Assembly: GCF_029323795.1 (NCBI RefSeq)
Contig: NZ_CP119758.1
Location: forward strand, 3,348,001 to 3,412,000
DNA from: Zobellia alginiliquefaciens
GTDB lineage: Bacteria; Bacteroidota; Bacteroidia; Flavobacteriales; Flavobacteriaceae
DNA length: 64,000 nt
Direction of reading: 5' to 3'
Below the pieces are notes generated by a model. It had not been told where the DNA came from and did not search any database. It saw nothing but the letters and a program-made list of their open reading frames with translations. Positions 55,097 through 64,000 of this stretch are shown in pieces (position 1 is the first letter of the stretch; each line of letters begins with the position of its first letter). The position numbers and the translations under genes are program-made.

Positions 55097-56950
55097 ATGG
55101 AAGAAAAGAAAGTAGATATAAATTCCATAATTGGCTTTGTGCTGATTTTCGGAATATTGATATTTATGTTTTATCAGAATAGGCCTACTCCAGAAGAGTT
55201 AGCAGCTGAAAAGGCACAACAAGAGCAGGTTGCAAATGAGGAAAGTAATGAAGCCTTGCCGTCTGAAAATGTAGCGCAGACTCCGGAAATTAATCTTCAG
55301 GATTCTACAGCTGTTGCCAACTACCAAGGTAAAATAGGTGCTTTTGGATATACACAGCCCTCTGACAAGATTACCAAATTAGAGAATAAACTACTTTCTT
55401 TAGATATAAGTAATAAGGGTGGGCAAATTGTAGAGGCACGTATGAAGCAATTCCATACCTATGATTCTATACCTGTGTATCTTGTTCATGAAGGTAATGC
55501 TTCTTTTGGTTTGAATTTTACCACATCGGATAATAGAGTGTTGAACACCAAAGACCTTTATTTTGAGCCATCGGTAACTGAGAGTAATGGTAATACGGTA
55601 CTTTCAATGAAGGCCAAAGCAGGTCCGAATAAATTTTTGGAGTACCGTTATGAAATGAGAGAAGATGATTATCTCGTAGACTTTACCATCCGTTCTCAGG
55701 GTCTTAATGGTATAATAGATGGTACAAGACCAATAGATTTAGAATGGAGTTTAAAAGGTATTCGCCATAATAAAAGTGTAGAATACGAGAATAAGTATAC
55801 TGAGCTTACCTATAATCATGAAGATGGTAAAATAAGCTATCTGTCTCTTACCAGTGATGATGAGGAAGAGGAAGAAGATGTAAAATGGTTATCCTACCGC
55901 CAGCACTTTTTTAGCTCTATCCTAGCAAACAAAAATAATTTTAAGAATGCGACACTTACTTCCAAAAATTTAGTGGAAGAGGAAAGTAAGGAAACAAAAT
56001 TCACCAAATTGTTTGGTGCTTCAGCGCCTTTGGAACTTACAGGTGGTGAATTGGCTCAAAATATGCATTGGTATTATGGCCCTACTGATGTTGAGGTGTT
56101 GAATCAGTATGAAGAGTTGGGATTGGATGATTCCATTCCTTTTGGATGGGGCATTTTTGGTTGGTTGAACCGTTATTTCTTTACTCCTTTCTATTCCTTT
56201 TTAAGTTCGTTCTTACCGTTTGGTGTAGCAATTATTGTTATGACTATTTTGGTTAGGTTGGCAATGTCTCCTGTAACGTATAAGTCGTATTTATCTCAGG
56301 CAAAAATGAAGGTTTTAAAACCTGAATTGGCAGAGCTGGGCGAGAAGTACAAAGACAATGCGATGAAGAAGCAACAAGAAACCATGAAGCTTTATGGTAA
56401 GGCCGGTGTCAGCCCTATGAGCGGTTGTGTACCTGCATTATTGCAAATGCCGATTTTCTATGCGTTGTTTATGTTTTTCCCAACCTCGTTCGCGTTACGT
56501 CAAAAAGCATTTTTATGGGCAGATGACTTATCGTCTTATGATGTGGTTGCCAATTTACCTTTTGAGATTCCTTTCTACGGAGATCACGTAAGTTTGTTTC
56601 CTATTTTAGCTTCTGTAGCTATTTTCTTTTATATGACTATGACTACAGGGCAGAACATGCCACAACAACCTGGTATGCCCAACATGAAATTCATCATGTA
56701 CTTAATGCCCTTAATGATGTTGTTCTTTTTTAACAACTACGCAAGTGGATTGAGTTTGTATTATTTTGTATCCAACTTAATTACTATTGGTATCATGTTG
56801 GTGATAAAGAACTTTATTTTGGACGATGATAAAATACACGCCCAAATACAGGAGAATAAGAAAAAGCCTAAGAAAGAGAATAAGTTTCAGAAGAAAATGC
56901 GCGAAATGATGGAGCAGGCCGAGGAACAGAAAAAGACAGGCAGAAAGTAA
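55097..56950 (+). CDS. yidC: Membrane protein insertase YidC
   Basis: 617 aa, the long Gram-negative type. An N-terminal membrane anchor (SIIGFVLIFGILIFMFYQN) is followed by a large periplasmic beta-domain (residues 60-350), then five membrane helices from about 360. Key segments: FGVAIIVMTILVRLAMSPVT with the essential Arg and the YKSYLSQAKMKVLKPELAEL cytoplasmic hairpin, then PMSGCVPALLQMPIFYALF, and a Lys-rich tail. It inserts proteins into the inner membrane with or without Sec. Confidence 0.96.
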   Translation: MEEKKVDINSIIGFVLIFGILIFMFYQNRPTPEELAAEKAQQEQVANEESNEALPSENVAQTPEINLQDSTAVANYQGKIGAFGYTQPSDKITKLENKLLSLDISNKGGQIVEARMKQFHTYDSIPVYLVHEGNASFGLNFTTSDNRVLNTKDLYFEPSVTESNGNTVLSMKAKAGPNKFLEYRYEMREDDYLVDFTIRSQGLNGIIDGTRPIDLEWSLKGIRHNKSVEYENKYTELTYNHEDGKISYLSLTSDDEEEEEDVKWLSYRQHFFSSILANKNNFKNATLTSKNLVEEESKETKFTKLFGASAPLELTGGELAQNMHWYYGPTDVEVLNQYEELGLDDSIPFGWGIFGWLNRYFFTPFYSFLSSFLPFGVAIIVMTILVRLAMSPVTYKSYLSQAKMKVLKPELAELGEKYKDNAMKKQQETMKLYGKAGVSPMSGCVPALLQMPIFYALFMFFPTSFALRQKAFLWADDLSSYDVVANLPFEIPFYGDHVSLFPILASVAIFFYMTMTTGQNMPQQPGMPNMKFIMYLMPLMMLFFFNNYASGLSLYYFVSNLITIGIMLVIKNFILDDDKIHAQIQENKKKPKKENKFQKKMREMMEQAEEQKKTGRK

Positions 56951-56983
56951 TTAGAAAGAATCTCTTAGATTTTATTAATACGA

Positions 56984-57013
56984 AAAAACCCTGACATCTC
57001 TGTCGGGGTTTTT
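56984..57013 (+). terminator. Terminator of yidC
   Basis: 13-bp stem (56984-56996 with 57001-57013, one G-T pair), TCTC loop, A-run before and T-run after, 33 bp past the stop. Confidence 0.85.
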
Positions 57014-57148
57014 AGCATTTAGTTAGTTTGGTTTGATAAGATTTGGGATTGTAAAGATGCAGCTTAACCAAGCTTTAAAAAAAAGAGAGTTGTCAAGAGC
57101 TCTTTTTTGTATGCTAACCCAGGTGATAATGATGTGTGTATTTTAGAT

Positions 57149-57174
57149 GTAAGGTATGTAAGGTATGTAAGGAA
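57149..57174. repeat. Short tandem repeat before mnmA
   Basis: Three consecutive copies of a GTAAGGTAT-like 8-bp unit (period 8) at 57149-57174, 45 bp before the mnmA start. Possibly slippage-generated and within the promoter area. Confidence 0.7.
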
Positions 57175-57218
57175 GTCTTGACCAAGTTTTCGTATTTTTG
57201 TATGCAATAATTAGAATA

Positions 57219-58409
57219 ATGAAAAAAGTAGTTGTAGGCCTCTCAGGAGGAGTGGATTCAAGCGTAACCGCGTATCTTTTAAAAGAACAAGGATATGAGG
57301 TAATTGGCTTGTTTATGAAGAATTGGCATGATGATTCGGTTACTATTTCAGAAGAATGCCCATGGTTGGAAGATAGCAATGATGCATTAATTGTGGCCGA
57401 AAAACTAGGTATTCCATTTCAGACCGTAGATTTAAGCGTTCAATACAAAGAGCGTATTGTAGATTATATGTTCGCTGAATATGAAAAAGGGCGTACGCCA
57501 AATCCGGACGTACTTTGTAATCGTGAGATCAAGTTTGATGTCTTTATGGATATAGCCCTGCAATTGGGAGCGGATTATGTAGCTACAGGACATTATTGTC
57601 GAAAAGGGACTATCAAGAATGATGACGGCACGGAAACCTATCAGCTTTTGGCAGGTGTGGATGGCAACAAAGACCAATCCTATTTTCTTTGTCAGCTTTC
57701 ACAGGAACAATTATCAAAAACTCTATTTCCTATAGGTCATTTAAATAAGCCTGAAGTGCGCCAAATTGCTGCGGATAATAGTTTGATTACCGCTGATAAA
57801 AAAGACTCTCAAGGGCTTTGCTTTATTGGAAAAGTGCGTTTACCTGAGTTTCTTCAGCAAAAATTAAAACCTAAAAAGGGAGTTATTGTTGAGGTGTCTT
57901 CTGATGTTTCTCAATATCAAAGAGAATTGCCTCAATTTGAGAGCAAACAAGAAGAGTTATCTTTTTATTCAGAGAAGCCTGTATATAAAGTTGAAGATGG
58001 AAAAGTTGTGGGTGACCACCAAGGAGCGCATTATTTTACAAAAGGACAACGAAAAGGGCTGGATGTAGGAGGAACAAAGGAACCTTTGTTCGTTATTGAA
58101 ACTGATGTAAATGAGAATGTGATATACACGGGTCAAGGTAAAATGCATCCAGGTTTATACCGTAGAACACTGTTTATTACGGACGAGGAATTACATTGGG
58201 TACGGACGGACTTAGCTTTAAAAGAAGATGAAACTTTGGAGGTAATGGCGCGTATTAGATATCGCCAACCTTTGGAAAAAGCTACTTTGTATAAAGTTGA
58301 AGGAGGTTTGTATGTTGATTTTCAAGAAAAACAATCAGCTATTATGGAAGGCCAGTTTGCGGCTTGGTACATAGGTGACGAGCTTATTGGCTCCGGTGTA
58401 ATTTCATAG
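57219..58409 (+). CDS. mnmA: tRNA-specific 2-thiouridylase MnmA
   Basis: 396 aa from the ATG at 57219 ([20 protein letters not shown], with the PP-loop). It transfers sulphur to U34 of tRNA(Lys/Glu/Gln). Catalytic Cys pair: [11 protein letters not shown] and [27 protein letters not shown] is a conserved tRNA-binding segment. Length is slightly greater than the E. coli protein and includes an insertion of about 25 residues after GVIVEV. Confidence 0.96.
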   Translation: MKKVVVGLSGGVDSSVTAYLLKEQGYEVIGLFMKNWHDDSVTISEECPWLEDSNDALIVAEKLGIPFQTVDLSVQYKERIVDYMFAEYEKGRTPNPDVLCNREIKFDVFMDIALQLGADYVATGHYCRKGTIKNDDGTETYQLLAGVDGNKDQSYFLCQLSQEQLSKTLFPIGHLNKPEVRQIAADNSLITADKKDSQGLCFIGKVRLPEFLQQKLKPKKGVIVEVSSDVSQYQRELPQFESKQEELSFYSEKPVYKVEDGKVVGDHQGAHYFTKGQRKGLDVGGTKEPLFVIETDVNENVIYTGQGKMHPGLYRRTLFITDEELHWVRTDLALKEDETLEVMARIRYRQPLEKATLYKVEGGLYVDFQEKQSAIMEGQFAAWYIGDELIGSGVIS

Positions 58410-58436
58410 TAGGAAGGCTATCAATATAAGAATTGC

Positions 58437-59378
58437 ATGCAAAATAGAATAACAGAACTCTTTGGAATAAAATACCCAATTATACAAGCGGGTATGATAT
58501 GGACCAGTGGCTGGCGTCTGGCTTCCGCCGTATCCAATGCAGGAGGTTTGGGGCTAATAGGTGCCGGTAGTATGTATCCGCAGGTTTTGCGCGAGCATAT
58601 TCAAAAGTGTCAACAGGCCACGGATAAACCTTTTGGAGTAAACGTTCCTATGCTTTATCCAGATTTGGACAAGCTCATGGAAATCATTGTTGACCTTGGG
58701 GTTAAAATTGTGTTTACCTCCGCTGGAAACCCAAAAACATGGACTTCTTATTTGCAAGAAAAAGGGATTACCGTAGTTCACGTGGTCAGTAGTTTAAAGT
58801 TTGCTTTAAAATCCCAGGAGGCTGGAGTAGATGCTATTGTAGCCGAAGGTTTTGAAGCTGGAGGTCATAACGGAAGAGACGAAACCACTACACTAACGCT
58901 TATTCCCGCAGTTAAAGAGAAAATAGACATTCCCATAATTGCCGCAGGCGGAATTGCCACAGGTGCAGCAATGCTCGCTACAATGATTTTAGGTGCTGAT
59001 GGGGTACAGGTAGGTAGCCTTTTTGTGGCAAGTGAAGAAGCATCATCTCATCCATTATTTAAACAGAAAGTAGTAGAAGCAGGTGAGGGCGATACTCATC
59101 TTACTCTAAAAGAATTGGCGCCAGTTCGGCTCATAAAGAACAAATTTTATAATGATGTGCAACGGGCGTATGCCAATGGAGCCACTAAAGAAGATTTGAT
59201 TTCCCTGCTTGGAAGAGCACGTGCTAAAAGAGGGATTTTTGAAGGTGATATGGAGGAAGGCGAATTGGAAATAGGTCAAGTAGCTTCGCTTATTAAGAGC
59301 ATAAAACCAGCTGCAACTATTGTAAATGATATGATGACTGAATTTGAGCAGGCTAAAAAGGCTGTAGCTTCCTTATAA
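58437..59378 (+). CDS. Nitronate monooxygenase/FabK-like FMN TIM-barrel enzyme
   Basis: 313 aa. FMN barrel with RITELFGIKYPIIQAGMIW, AVSNAGGLGLIGAGSM and DAIVAEGFEAGGHNGRDETT (catalytic His-like loop), then IAAGGIATGAAMLATMILGADGV (FMN phosphate loop). These features are shared by nitronate monooxygenase, enoyl-ACP reductase II (FabK) and related dehydrogenases. Which one applies is not decided by sequence alone. 27 bp after mnmA, probably same operon. A shared terminator lies after it. Confidence 0.85.
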   Translation: MQNRITELFGIKYPIIQAGMIWTSGWRLASAVSNAGGLGLIGAGSMYPQVLREHIQKCQQATDKPFGVNVPMLYPDLDKLMEIIVDLGVKIVFTSAGNPKTWTSYLQEKGITVVHVVSSLKFALKSQEAGVDAIVAEGFEAGGHNGRDETTTLTLIPAVKEKIDIPIIAAGGIATGAAMLATMILGADGVQVGSLFVASEEASSHPLFKQKVVEAGEGDTHLTLKELAPVRLIKNKFYNDVQRAYANGATKEDLISLLGRARAKRGIFEGDMEEGELEIGQVASLIKSIKPAATIVNDMMTEFEQAKKAVASL

Positions 59379-59400
59379 CATATAGGGATTCATAAAAATA

Positions 59401-59430
59401 AAAATCCCTCCAGATTGGAGGGATTTTTTT
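59401..59430. terminator. Bidirectional terminator
   Basis: About 11-12 bp stem around a three-base loop (59401-59412 with 59416-59427) with an A-run on one side and a T-run on the other; it lies between two convergent genes (stops at 59378 and 59444). Confidence 0.85.
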
Positions 59431-59443
59431 GTTGGGACTCTAT

Positions 59444-62400
59444 TTAACCTTCTTTGAGGTTGGCTAGATACTCTATTAAGTTTCGCAGTTCTCTTTTGGA
59501 TATTAAACGACCCATTGGTGGCATGGCAGATGGCATATTTTCTCGTTTTTCTATTCTTGAAATATGAATGTCCAAAGGTTCTGCTTCACCGGTTTTCAGG
59601 GTTAGCTCCTCATCGGTTTCGGCTTCTAGTATACCGCTTACTTTAGAACCGTCTTTTAAAGTAAGGGTAACGCTTCCGTAACCAGGTGCCAAACGAGCTC
59701 CAGGCTCAATAAGTGCCTCTAGAATCTGTTCACGGCTTAAAATGTTTCCTATGTTTTCCAATGAAGGACCAACGTCTCCTCCAGCACTGCCTATGGCATG
59801 GCAACGGGTACACTGAGCGGTTGGGTTTTTATTGAATACATTCCGACCATCTCTATAATTCCCGCCTACTAAGGTTTCTTTAAAAGCCTCTACTGAGTTT
59901 CCGTTTTCTTTAAGTGGTTTAAGTTGTGCTATTAAATCTTCATTTTCCGTGGATTCTACAGCTTCGATTAAATCTAGTATAACACTTTGATTCAAGCGGT
60001 CTGCAGTAGCTTGCTTAATTAAACTTCCCAGTAACTCTCCACTTTTTTCAATTGGTAATTCACCTAAAACACTCAATAATTGTTGTTGCTCGCGTACTGA
60101 ACCATTTTTGAAAATGGGGTTTACAATGTTAGGTAGATTTTCTTTTGAAATATCCATTTTGGGCATTAGGCTGATAGCTGTGGTACGAACATTTTTATCG
60201 TCATCTTTCATACCATACTGCATGGCCGTTTCAATCTTATTAAAATTAAGCGTCCCCAGGGCTTTCAACATTTCAGAACGGACTTTAGCCGACTTATGTT
60301 TTTTCATAACAGCAAAAAGCGCATCATTATGAGAGTCTATTCCTAAATTGGCCAGTGTGTTAGAAATACCAATAAGGATATCCGTATCCGTGTCTTCAAT
60401 GAAACTTGGAATATCTTTTTCTATTTTCTGCTTAACTATATTCGGGTCTCTTTTAATTTCTCCTCTAAAACGGCCATCAACACGGTCAAGTACGGAAGGT
60501 TCTGCCCAAGTACCAATAGTGGCAAGAGCTTCGCCGCGTAGCACGTTAGACCTATTTTTGTCCTTGGCGAATGCAATAAGGTTTTCCAATTCTTTATCTC
60601 CACCAACGCGTAACGCTGCATTTATAGCACGACGAAGTAATGGCTCTGAGTTAAATTTTTCTACCGTAAGCATATTGGCCAATGCAGGTAAAGCGGCTTC
60701 AATAGACCAATCATCATTAATGGCTCTTGCGGCTTCCGTAACAATATATTCATCCTCATCATTTAAGAATTCGGCAACGGCAGGGTCTTGAAGTCTGCGT
60801 AAAACCAGCACCGCGGCAATTCTAAGACTTCGGTTTGGGTTATGGGCCAAAGTAGTTATGGATTCGGTATTGCCAATTCGAGACAGGGCCAATACAGCAG
60901 CATGTCTTAAATAAACATCTTCATCATTATTCGCTACAATCATGTCCAATAAGGGCTGAACGGCAGCTTCGGTCTTAAATCTACCCAATGCTTGGGCAGC
61001 AAAAAACTTAACTCTTGCATTGTCATGTTTTAAAAGCGGAATCAATTTTGAACCTGCTTCGGTATATTTTACATCGCCTAAAATCTTAGCGGCCTGAGCA
61101 ATTATTTCAGGGTCACTATCAGCTAAAAGGGAAACAAGAGGTTCTGCTTCGGAAGCATCTTTATCAGCAATTTGACCTATTCCCCAAATGGCATGGATAC
61201 GTGCAAACTGATTTTTATTATCTGCAGATACTTCTTTTAAGGCCTTATACCCTTTGGAACCATTTTTAACCAGCTGAAATTGTGCTTTTTTTCTAATTCG
61301 CATGTCGCCATAGGAAAGTAATTTTACCAATTCCTCTGTGGACTGTTCATTATAGTCCAAAGTCATTAGGCGTTTTGTTTCCTGACGCTCTTTTTCAAGG
61401 TCGTTTTTAGAATCGCTGACATCTAACTTCCAAACACGACCATAATTCTTTGTTCCCCAACCCGTAATCCAATCTGCAAGGTACATGGCTCCATCAGGAC
61501 CAAATTGAATACCCGTAGGGAGTACACCGCTTAAGATACTGGTGTCGGTTTTTAAATCGAAAGAGGCCCCTTTGGGAGTAAGGTCAAAAGACCAGATATT
61601 GGAACGGTCAGGGTTACCCACAAATTCCACTAAAAAGAATTTATTCAGCCAATCTTTACCCAAAGCAGTACCTGGGTTATAGGTCATACCCGTTGGTCCG
61701 TTATGGAAATTTTTAATAGGAGGAACAATATAGGCAGCCTGGCCCTCCCAACGTGGAGTGAACAATTTTTCATCCATCCAAACTTTGTAGCCATTGTTCT
61801 TAGGGTCTGTGTATTTACCGTACTGCCAGTTGGAACGCCATCCAGAATCCGAACCTTCTACCAAGTGTACGAGTCTTTCACTTTCGCCGGCATGGTCACC
61901 ATCGTTATCGGAAGAAATAATATTTCCGTAGGCATCAAAAACAAATTCATGGGTGTTACGTAAACCTCTGGCAAATACTTCAAAATTGCTTCCATCCGGA
62001 TTGGAGCGCACAATAACACCCTGATTAGGATATTTTAGTTTCTGACCGTCCACAGTTGTAAGGTTAGCGCCAATGTCTCCAATTCCCCAATATATTTTAC
62101 CATCTGGGCCTTCAATAGCACCGGACATTCCGTGGGCGGCAAAACCAATATGCACGGCAAAACCATGGGCTAGAGATGTTTTTTCGTCCAGAATTAAATC
62201 ATCGTTAGTATCGGTCATTCGCCACATATCTGGGCCTACGCCAACAAACACATCGTTCTCGCGCACTAGAAGTGCACCGGCAACATCTGTGATTTCATCA
62301 TTAAAATCTTCTAGAATTCGGGTAGATTTATCTGCAATACCATTGTTATTGCTGTCTTCTAGCATCCAAATTTCATCTTTTTCTACGGTAAGGTCTTTCC

Positions 62401-62854
62401 AGTCATGACTACCATCCTCGTTAAGGTCTGGGAACCATTCGTTTTCTTCACTCTTTTCAGGAGCAAAGGTTTCATGCAAAAATTTCCGACGGTCTTCAAC
62501 GGATTGTAATGAGATGGACGGGGTCATCCAATCTTGATGTCCGCGGATATCAAATTCCGAATTTTTTTGGCGATTGGTACGCGTTAAATAGACTCTACCT
62601 TTGTCATCTATTTGCATAGCAATAGGGTCGGGAGCCAAAGAATCCGAAGCCCAGAGCGTTAATTCCAGTCCGTCTGCAATTTTAGGACTGATGCCTTCGC
62701 GTATTTCTTTTGCCCTGCTGACTTCCGTGAGTGAGTCTTCAGTGATAACCAAAGGGGTTTCCTTTGGTTTTTTAGGCTTTGATTCGCAAGAGAGTAAAAG
62801 GGAGAAAACTAGTGAGAATGTTAAAAATTGGGTGAGTTTGGTGTTGATTGTCAT
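59444..62854 (-). CDS. Large lipoprotein: propeller, HEAT repeats and cytochrome c domain
   Basis: 1136 aa from the ATG at 62854 (MTINTKLTQFLTFS; lipobox LLSC at about 20-23). The N-terminal half (about 60-480) is a sorbosone/glucose dehydrogenase-like propeller (PVC-type, MTDTNDDLILDEKTSLAHG, GPDGKIYWGIGDIGAN and TGIQFGPDGAMYLADWITGW). The middle (540-990) is a run of HEAT-like repeats, for example SDPEIIAQAAKILGDVKY and NARVKFFAAQALGRFK. The end (about 1000-1136) is a c-type cytochrome domain with AQCTRCHAIGSAGG (haem CxxCH) and a distal Met in NMPSAMPPMG. Such proteins may oxidise sugars or alcohols; the substrate is unknown. Same strand as the DUF2007 gene upstream. Confidence 0.88.
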   Translation of the reverse strand: MTINTKLTQFLTFSLVFSLLLSCESKPKKPKETPLVITEDSLTEVSRAKEIREGISPKIADGLELTLWASDSLAPDPIAMQIDDKGRVYLTRTNRQKNSEFDIRGHQDWMTPSISLQSVEDRRKFLHETFAPEKSEENEWFPDLNEDGSHDWKDLTVEKDEIWMLEDSNNNGIADKSTRILEDFNDEITDVAGALLVRENDVFVGVGPDMWRMTDTNDDLILDEKTSLAHGFAVHIGFAAHGMSGAIEGPDGKIYWGIGDIGANLTTVDGQKLKYPNQGVIVRSNPDGSNFEVFARGLRNTHEFVFDAYGNIISSDNDGDHAGESERLVHLVEGSDSGWRSNWQYGKYTDPKNNGYKVWMDEKLFTPRWEGQAAYIVPPIKNFHNGPTGMTYNPGTALGKDWLNKFFLVEFVGNPDRSNIWSFDLTPKGASFDLKTDTSILSGVLPTGIQFGPDGAMYLADWITGWGTKNYGRVWKLDVSDSKNDLEKERQETKRLMTLDYNEQSTEELVKLLSYGDMRIRKKAQFQLVKNGSKGYKALKEVSADNKNQFARIHAIWGIGQIADKDASEAEPLVSLLADSDPEIIAQAAKILGDVKYTEAGSKLIPLLKHDNARVKFFAAQALGRFKTEAAVQPLLDMIVANNDEDVYLRHAAVLALSRIGNTESITTLAHNPNRSLRIAAVLVLRRLQDPAVAEFLNDEDEYIVTEAARAINDDWSIEAALPALANMLTVEKFNSEPLLRRAINAALRVGGDKELENLIAFAKDKNRSNVLRGEALATIGTWAEPSVLDRVDGRFRGEIKRDPNIVKQKIEKDIPSFIEDTDTDILIGISNTLANLGIDSHNDALFAVMKKHKSAKVRSEMLKALGTLNFNKIETAMQYGMKDDDKNVRTTAISLMPKMDISKENLPNIVNPIFKNGSVREQQQLLSVLGELPIEKSGELLGSLIKQATADRLNQSVILDLIEAVESTENEDLIAQLKPLKENGNSVEAFKETLVGGNYRDGRNVFNKNPTAQCTRCHAIGSAGGDVGPSLENIGNILSREQILEALIEPGARLAPGYGSVTLTLKDGSKVSGILEAETDEELTLKTGEAEPLDIHISRIEKRENMPSAMPPMGRLISKRELRNLIEYLANLKEG

Positions 62855-62924
62855 TGTTGTTATGTATTCATTGGTATAGAGCCGATAAAAATAGGGAATA
62901 ATGAATACAGGATGGCAATGCTTA

Positions 62925-63158
62925 CTAATCTTTTTGTTGAGCTGCAATAGCTCTGACAATCATCATAGCCTTTTCTTCCTCTTCTTTTTGAACGTGAACC
63001 TCGAGTGCGCCATCAATATTTGCTGCAAAACCCGCTAAGCGAGCGGATTCAGACTCATCTTTCATAATTGCGACGATGCCAACTTCAAGTAGTTTTTCTT
63101 CAATTCGTTGAGCGGTAAAACGATTTCCGGAGTATATTTTTGTGTAGTTAGATTCCAT
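62925..63158 (-). CDS. DUF2007-family small protein
   Basis: 77 aa. It has YTKIYSGNRFTAQRIEEKLL and VAIMKDESESARLAGFA, followed by a strand EVHVQKEEEEKAMMIVRAI. This is the pattern of DUF2007 (putative signal-transducing, ferredoxin-like fold). No catalytic residues. Lies between the big cytochrome protein and DinB. Confidence 0.8.
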   Translation of the reverse strand: MESNYTKIYSGNRFTAQRIEEKLLEVGIVAIMKDESESARLAGFAANIDGALEVHVQKEEEEKAMMIVRAIAAQQKD

Positions 63159-63256
63159 AGTGTGAGTTTTTATAACAATATAAATTTAGGGTGTTATTTA
63201 AAATTCAAGAACCTTAAAACATTAATTATTGATGAAATAAATATTAGGCTCTTAAT

Positions 63257-63772
63257 CTAATCTTCCGAAAACGTAAGGACACTTTTAGTTACTAATAATT
63301 GACCTATATGCCGTTGACTATGTTCGGCGGCATGGAAGAGAAGACCTAATGTTGTGGATGGCAGTTTTTTTCGGCCCACGGTTCTAGTTCCTTTCAAGGT
63401 AGCTTCATTAAGTGTATTGAAAAACGATAATGCTTCTTCAACTTTATTTTGGAATGCTGCAACTAAATCATCAACGTTGATTGTAGTGTTAGGTTTACCT
63501 TCTTCGGAAAGGTATGCAAATTGCGCTTGGGATAATGTTTCTGATTTAGCATAGGTCATCATACGATCCAGAACACCAGTAATATGTTGCAAATGGAAAC
63601 CAACGGAAGCTCGGCCAGCAATTTGCGTCCATAATTGGTCTTTGGGAAAATCAGCCAGGTAACGTTCTACTTCTTCTGAAGATTGTAGTAGCGCATGTGC
63701 TGCTGGTTGCAATAGTAAAGGAACGTTAGGGAGAGGGCCGCGGAGCCAAACTTCGGGTTTTGTATTTTTCAT
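63257..63772 (-). CDS. DinB-family protein
   Basis: 171 aa, four-helix bundle. The three-His metal site appears as VGFHLQHITGVLDRMM (first) and LLFHAAEHSQRHIGQL (second and third). DinB-like proteins include thiol S-transferases, and since bshC is present here a bacillithiol-dependent role is conceivable but untested. Followed downstream on the same strand by the DUF2007 gene. Confidence 0.85.
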   Translation of the reverse strand: MKNTKPEVWLRGPLPNVPLLLQPAAHALLQSSEEVERYLADFPKDQLWTQIAGRASVGFHLQHITGVLDRMMTYAKSETLSQAQFAYLSEEGKPNTTINVDDLVAAFQNKVEEALSFFNTLNEATLKGTRTVGRKKLPSTTLGLLFHAAEHSQRHIGQLLVTKSVLTFSED

Positions 63773-63788
63773 GCTGTTTAATTAAGGT

Positions 63789-64000
63789 TTAATGGCTGTG
63801 CTCGTAATGTTTTTTCAAAACATCTTCTCCAAAATCATTGGTTAAATCACGTACTACAGTATGTACGTGGTTGGCATTATCTTGAGTATTATCATACTCA
63901 ATTAAAAGTGTGGGTCCTTGGATGTGGTAATAATGGCCTTTTCCGGGTTCTATGCTTCCTGCCCAAGCAAAGGAGAGCTTGTTGATATCCGCATGCTCTA
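63789..64000 (-). CDS. DUF3500 protein, C-terminal end only (cut by window)
   Basis: The frame read leftward from 64000 to the stop at 63789-63791 gives about 70 residues: FAWAGSIEPGKGHYYHIQGP, then TLLIEYDNTQDNANHVHTVV and RDLTNDFGEDVLKKHYEHSH. This matches the C-terminus of DUF3500 proteins, an exported family of unknown function. The start lies beyond the window. It ends 16 bp before the DinB ATG, so the two are probably in one transcript. Confidence 0.85.
   Translation of the reverse strand, partial: EHADINKLSFAWAGSIEPGKGHYYHIQGPTLLIEYDNTQDNANHVHTVVRDLTNDFGEDVLKKHYEHSH

Noticed and set aside
57077-57107. Second hairpin after yidC
   Set aside because: Arms of about eight A/T-rich pairs with a large irregular loop; the perfect hairpin at 56984 already serves as the terminator.

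Overview
The window is a chromosomal segment of a marine-type member of the Bacteroidetes, most likely the family Flavobacteriaceae. The reasons are: AT-rich intergenic DNA; a clear TTG-N19-TAAATTTG promoter before rpmB, which is the Bacteroidetes sigma-A type; little sign of Shine-Dalgarno leaders; the rpmB-rpmG-DUF4295-ftsY block; DUF3820, DUF6428-like and DUF6929-like proteins; a five-LysM lipoprotein after guaA; bshC (bacillithiol); and ACR3-type arsenic genes. The genus cannot be fixed from the sequence; a Zobellia/Maribacter/Arenibacter-like organism is an inference from gene content.

Layout. 1-2.4 kb: a 5'-truncated sodium/solute symporter followed by myo-inositol oxygenase. 2.4-4.5 kb: two unknown genes. 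4.5-12.1 kb: htpG; a promoter-to-terminator unit of about 110 nt that could be a small RNA or an attenuated leader; a TetR-like/ABC1-kinase pair; a FabH-like synthase; a CoA-binding protein; a second symporter. 12.2-21.8 kb: housekeeping genes (recR, a lipoyl E2 acyltransferase, a DnaQ-like exonuclease, an FAH-family hydrolase overlapping an Hpt protein overlapping cinA, then rpmB, rpmG, a 50-aa DUF4295 ribosomal protein and ftsY, a secreted serine hydrolase, rimO). 22-25.6 kb: a sugar-acid operon (galactonate-type dehydratase, GntP permease, exported SMP-30 lactonase). 25.6-31.9 kb: a K+/H+ antiporter, the arsenic operon (arsR, DUF6428-like, arsC, acr3) and a propeller-like lipoprotein.

32-39.3 kb holds a GNAT acetyltransferase, a DUF4337-like membrane protein, an MBL-fold hydrolase, a secreted M14 peptidase, bshC and an FMN-binding oxidase. 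39.3-40.6 kb is the largest gap. It carries the wreck of a TonB-dependent receptor N-terminus, not an intact gene. 40.6-45.4 kb: guaA, the LysM lipoprotein, OsmC and a DUF922 protein. 45.4-49 kb is an accessory island of small exported proteins on the minus strand: a beta-barrel, an unknown secreted protein, two tandem paralogous proteins (one very acidic, one basic), a Cys-rich lipoprotein and a lipoprotein with a 14-Asp run. 49.3-52.1 kb: a TPR-LytS-type sensor kinase and LytTR regulator, directly divergent from that island. 52-59.4 kb: a Tat-exported sugar isomerase-like protein, DUF3820, pyrG, yidC, mnmA and a nitronate-monooxygenase-like flavoprotein. 59.4-64 kb: a very large propeller-HEAT-cytochrome c lipoprotein, DUF2007, DinB and a truncated DUF3500 gene.

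No rRNA, tRNA, CRISPR array, IS element, prophage or recognisable defence locus was seen. The best candidates for something undescribed are the transcript near 6.7 kb, the oppositely charged paralogue pair at 46.7-48.0 kb, and the Cys-tailed partner proteins of the arsenic operon. The functional statements in these cases are inference.
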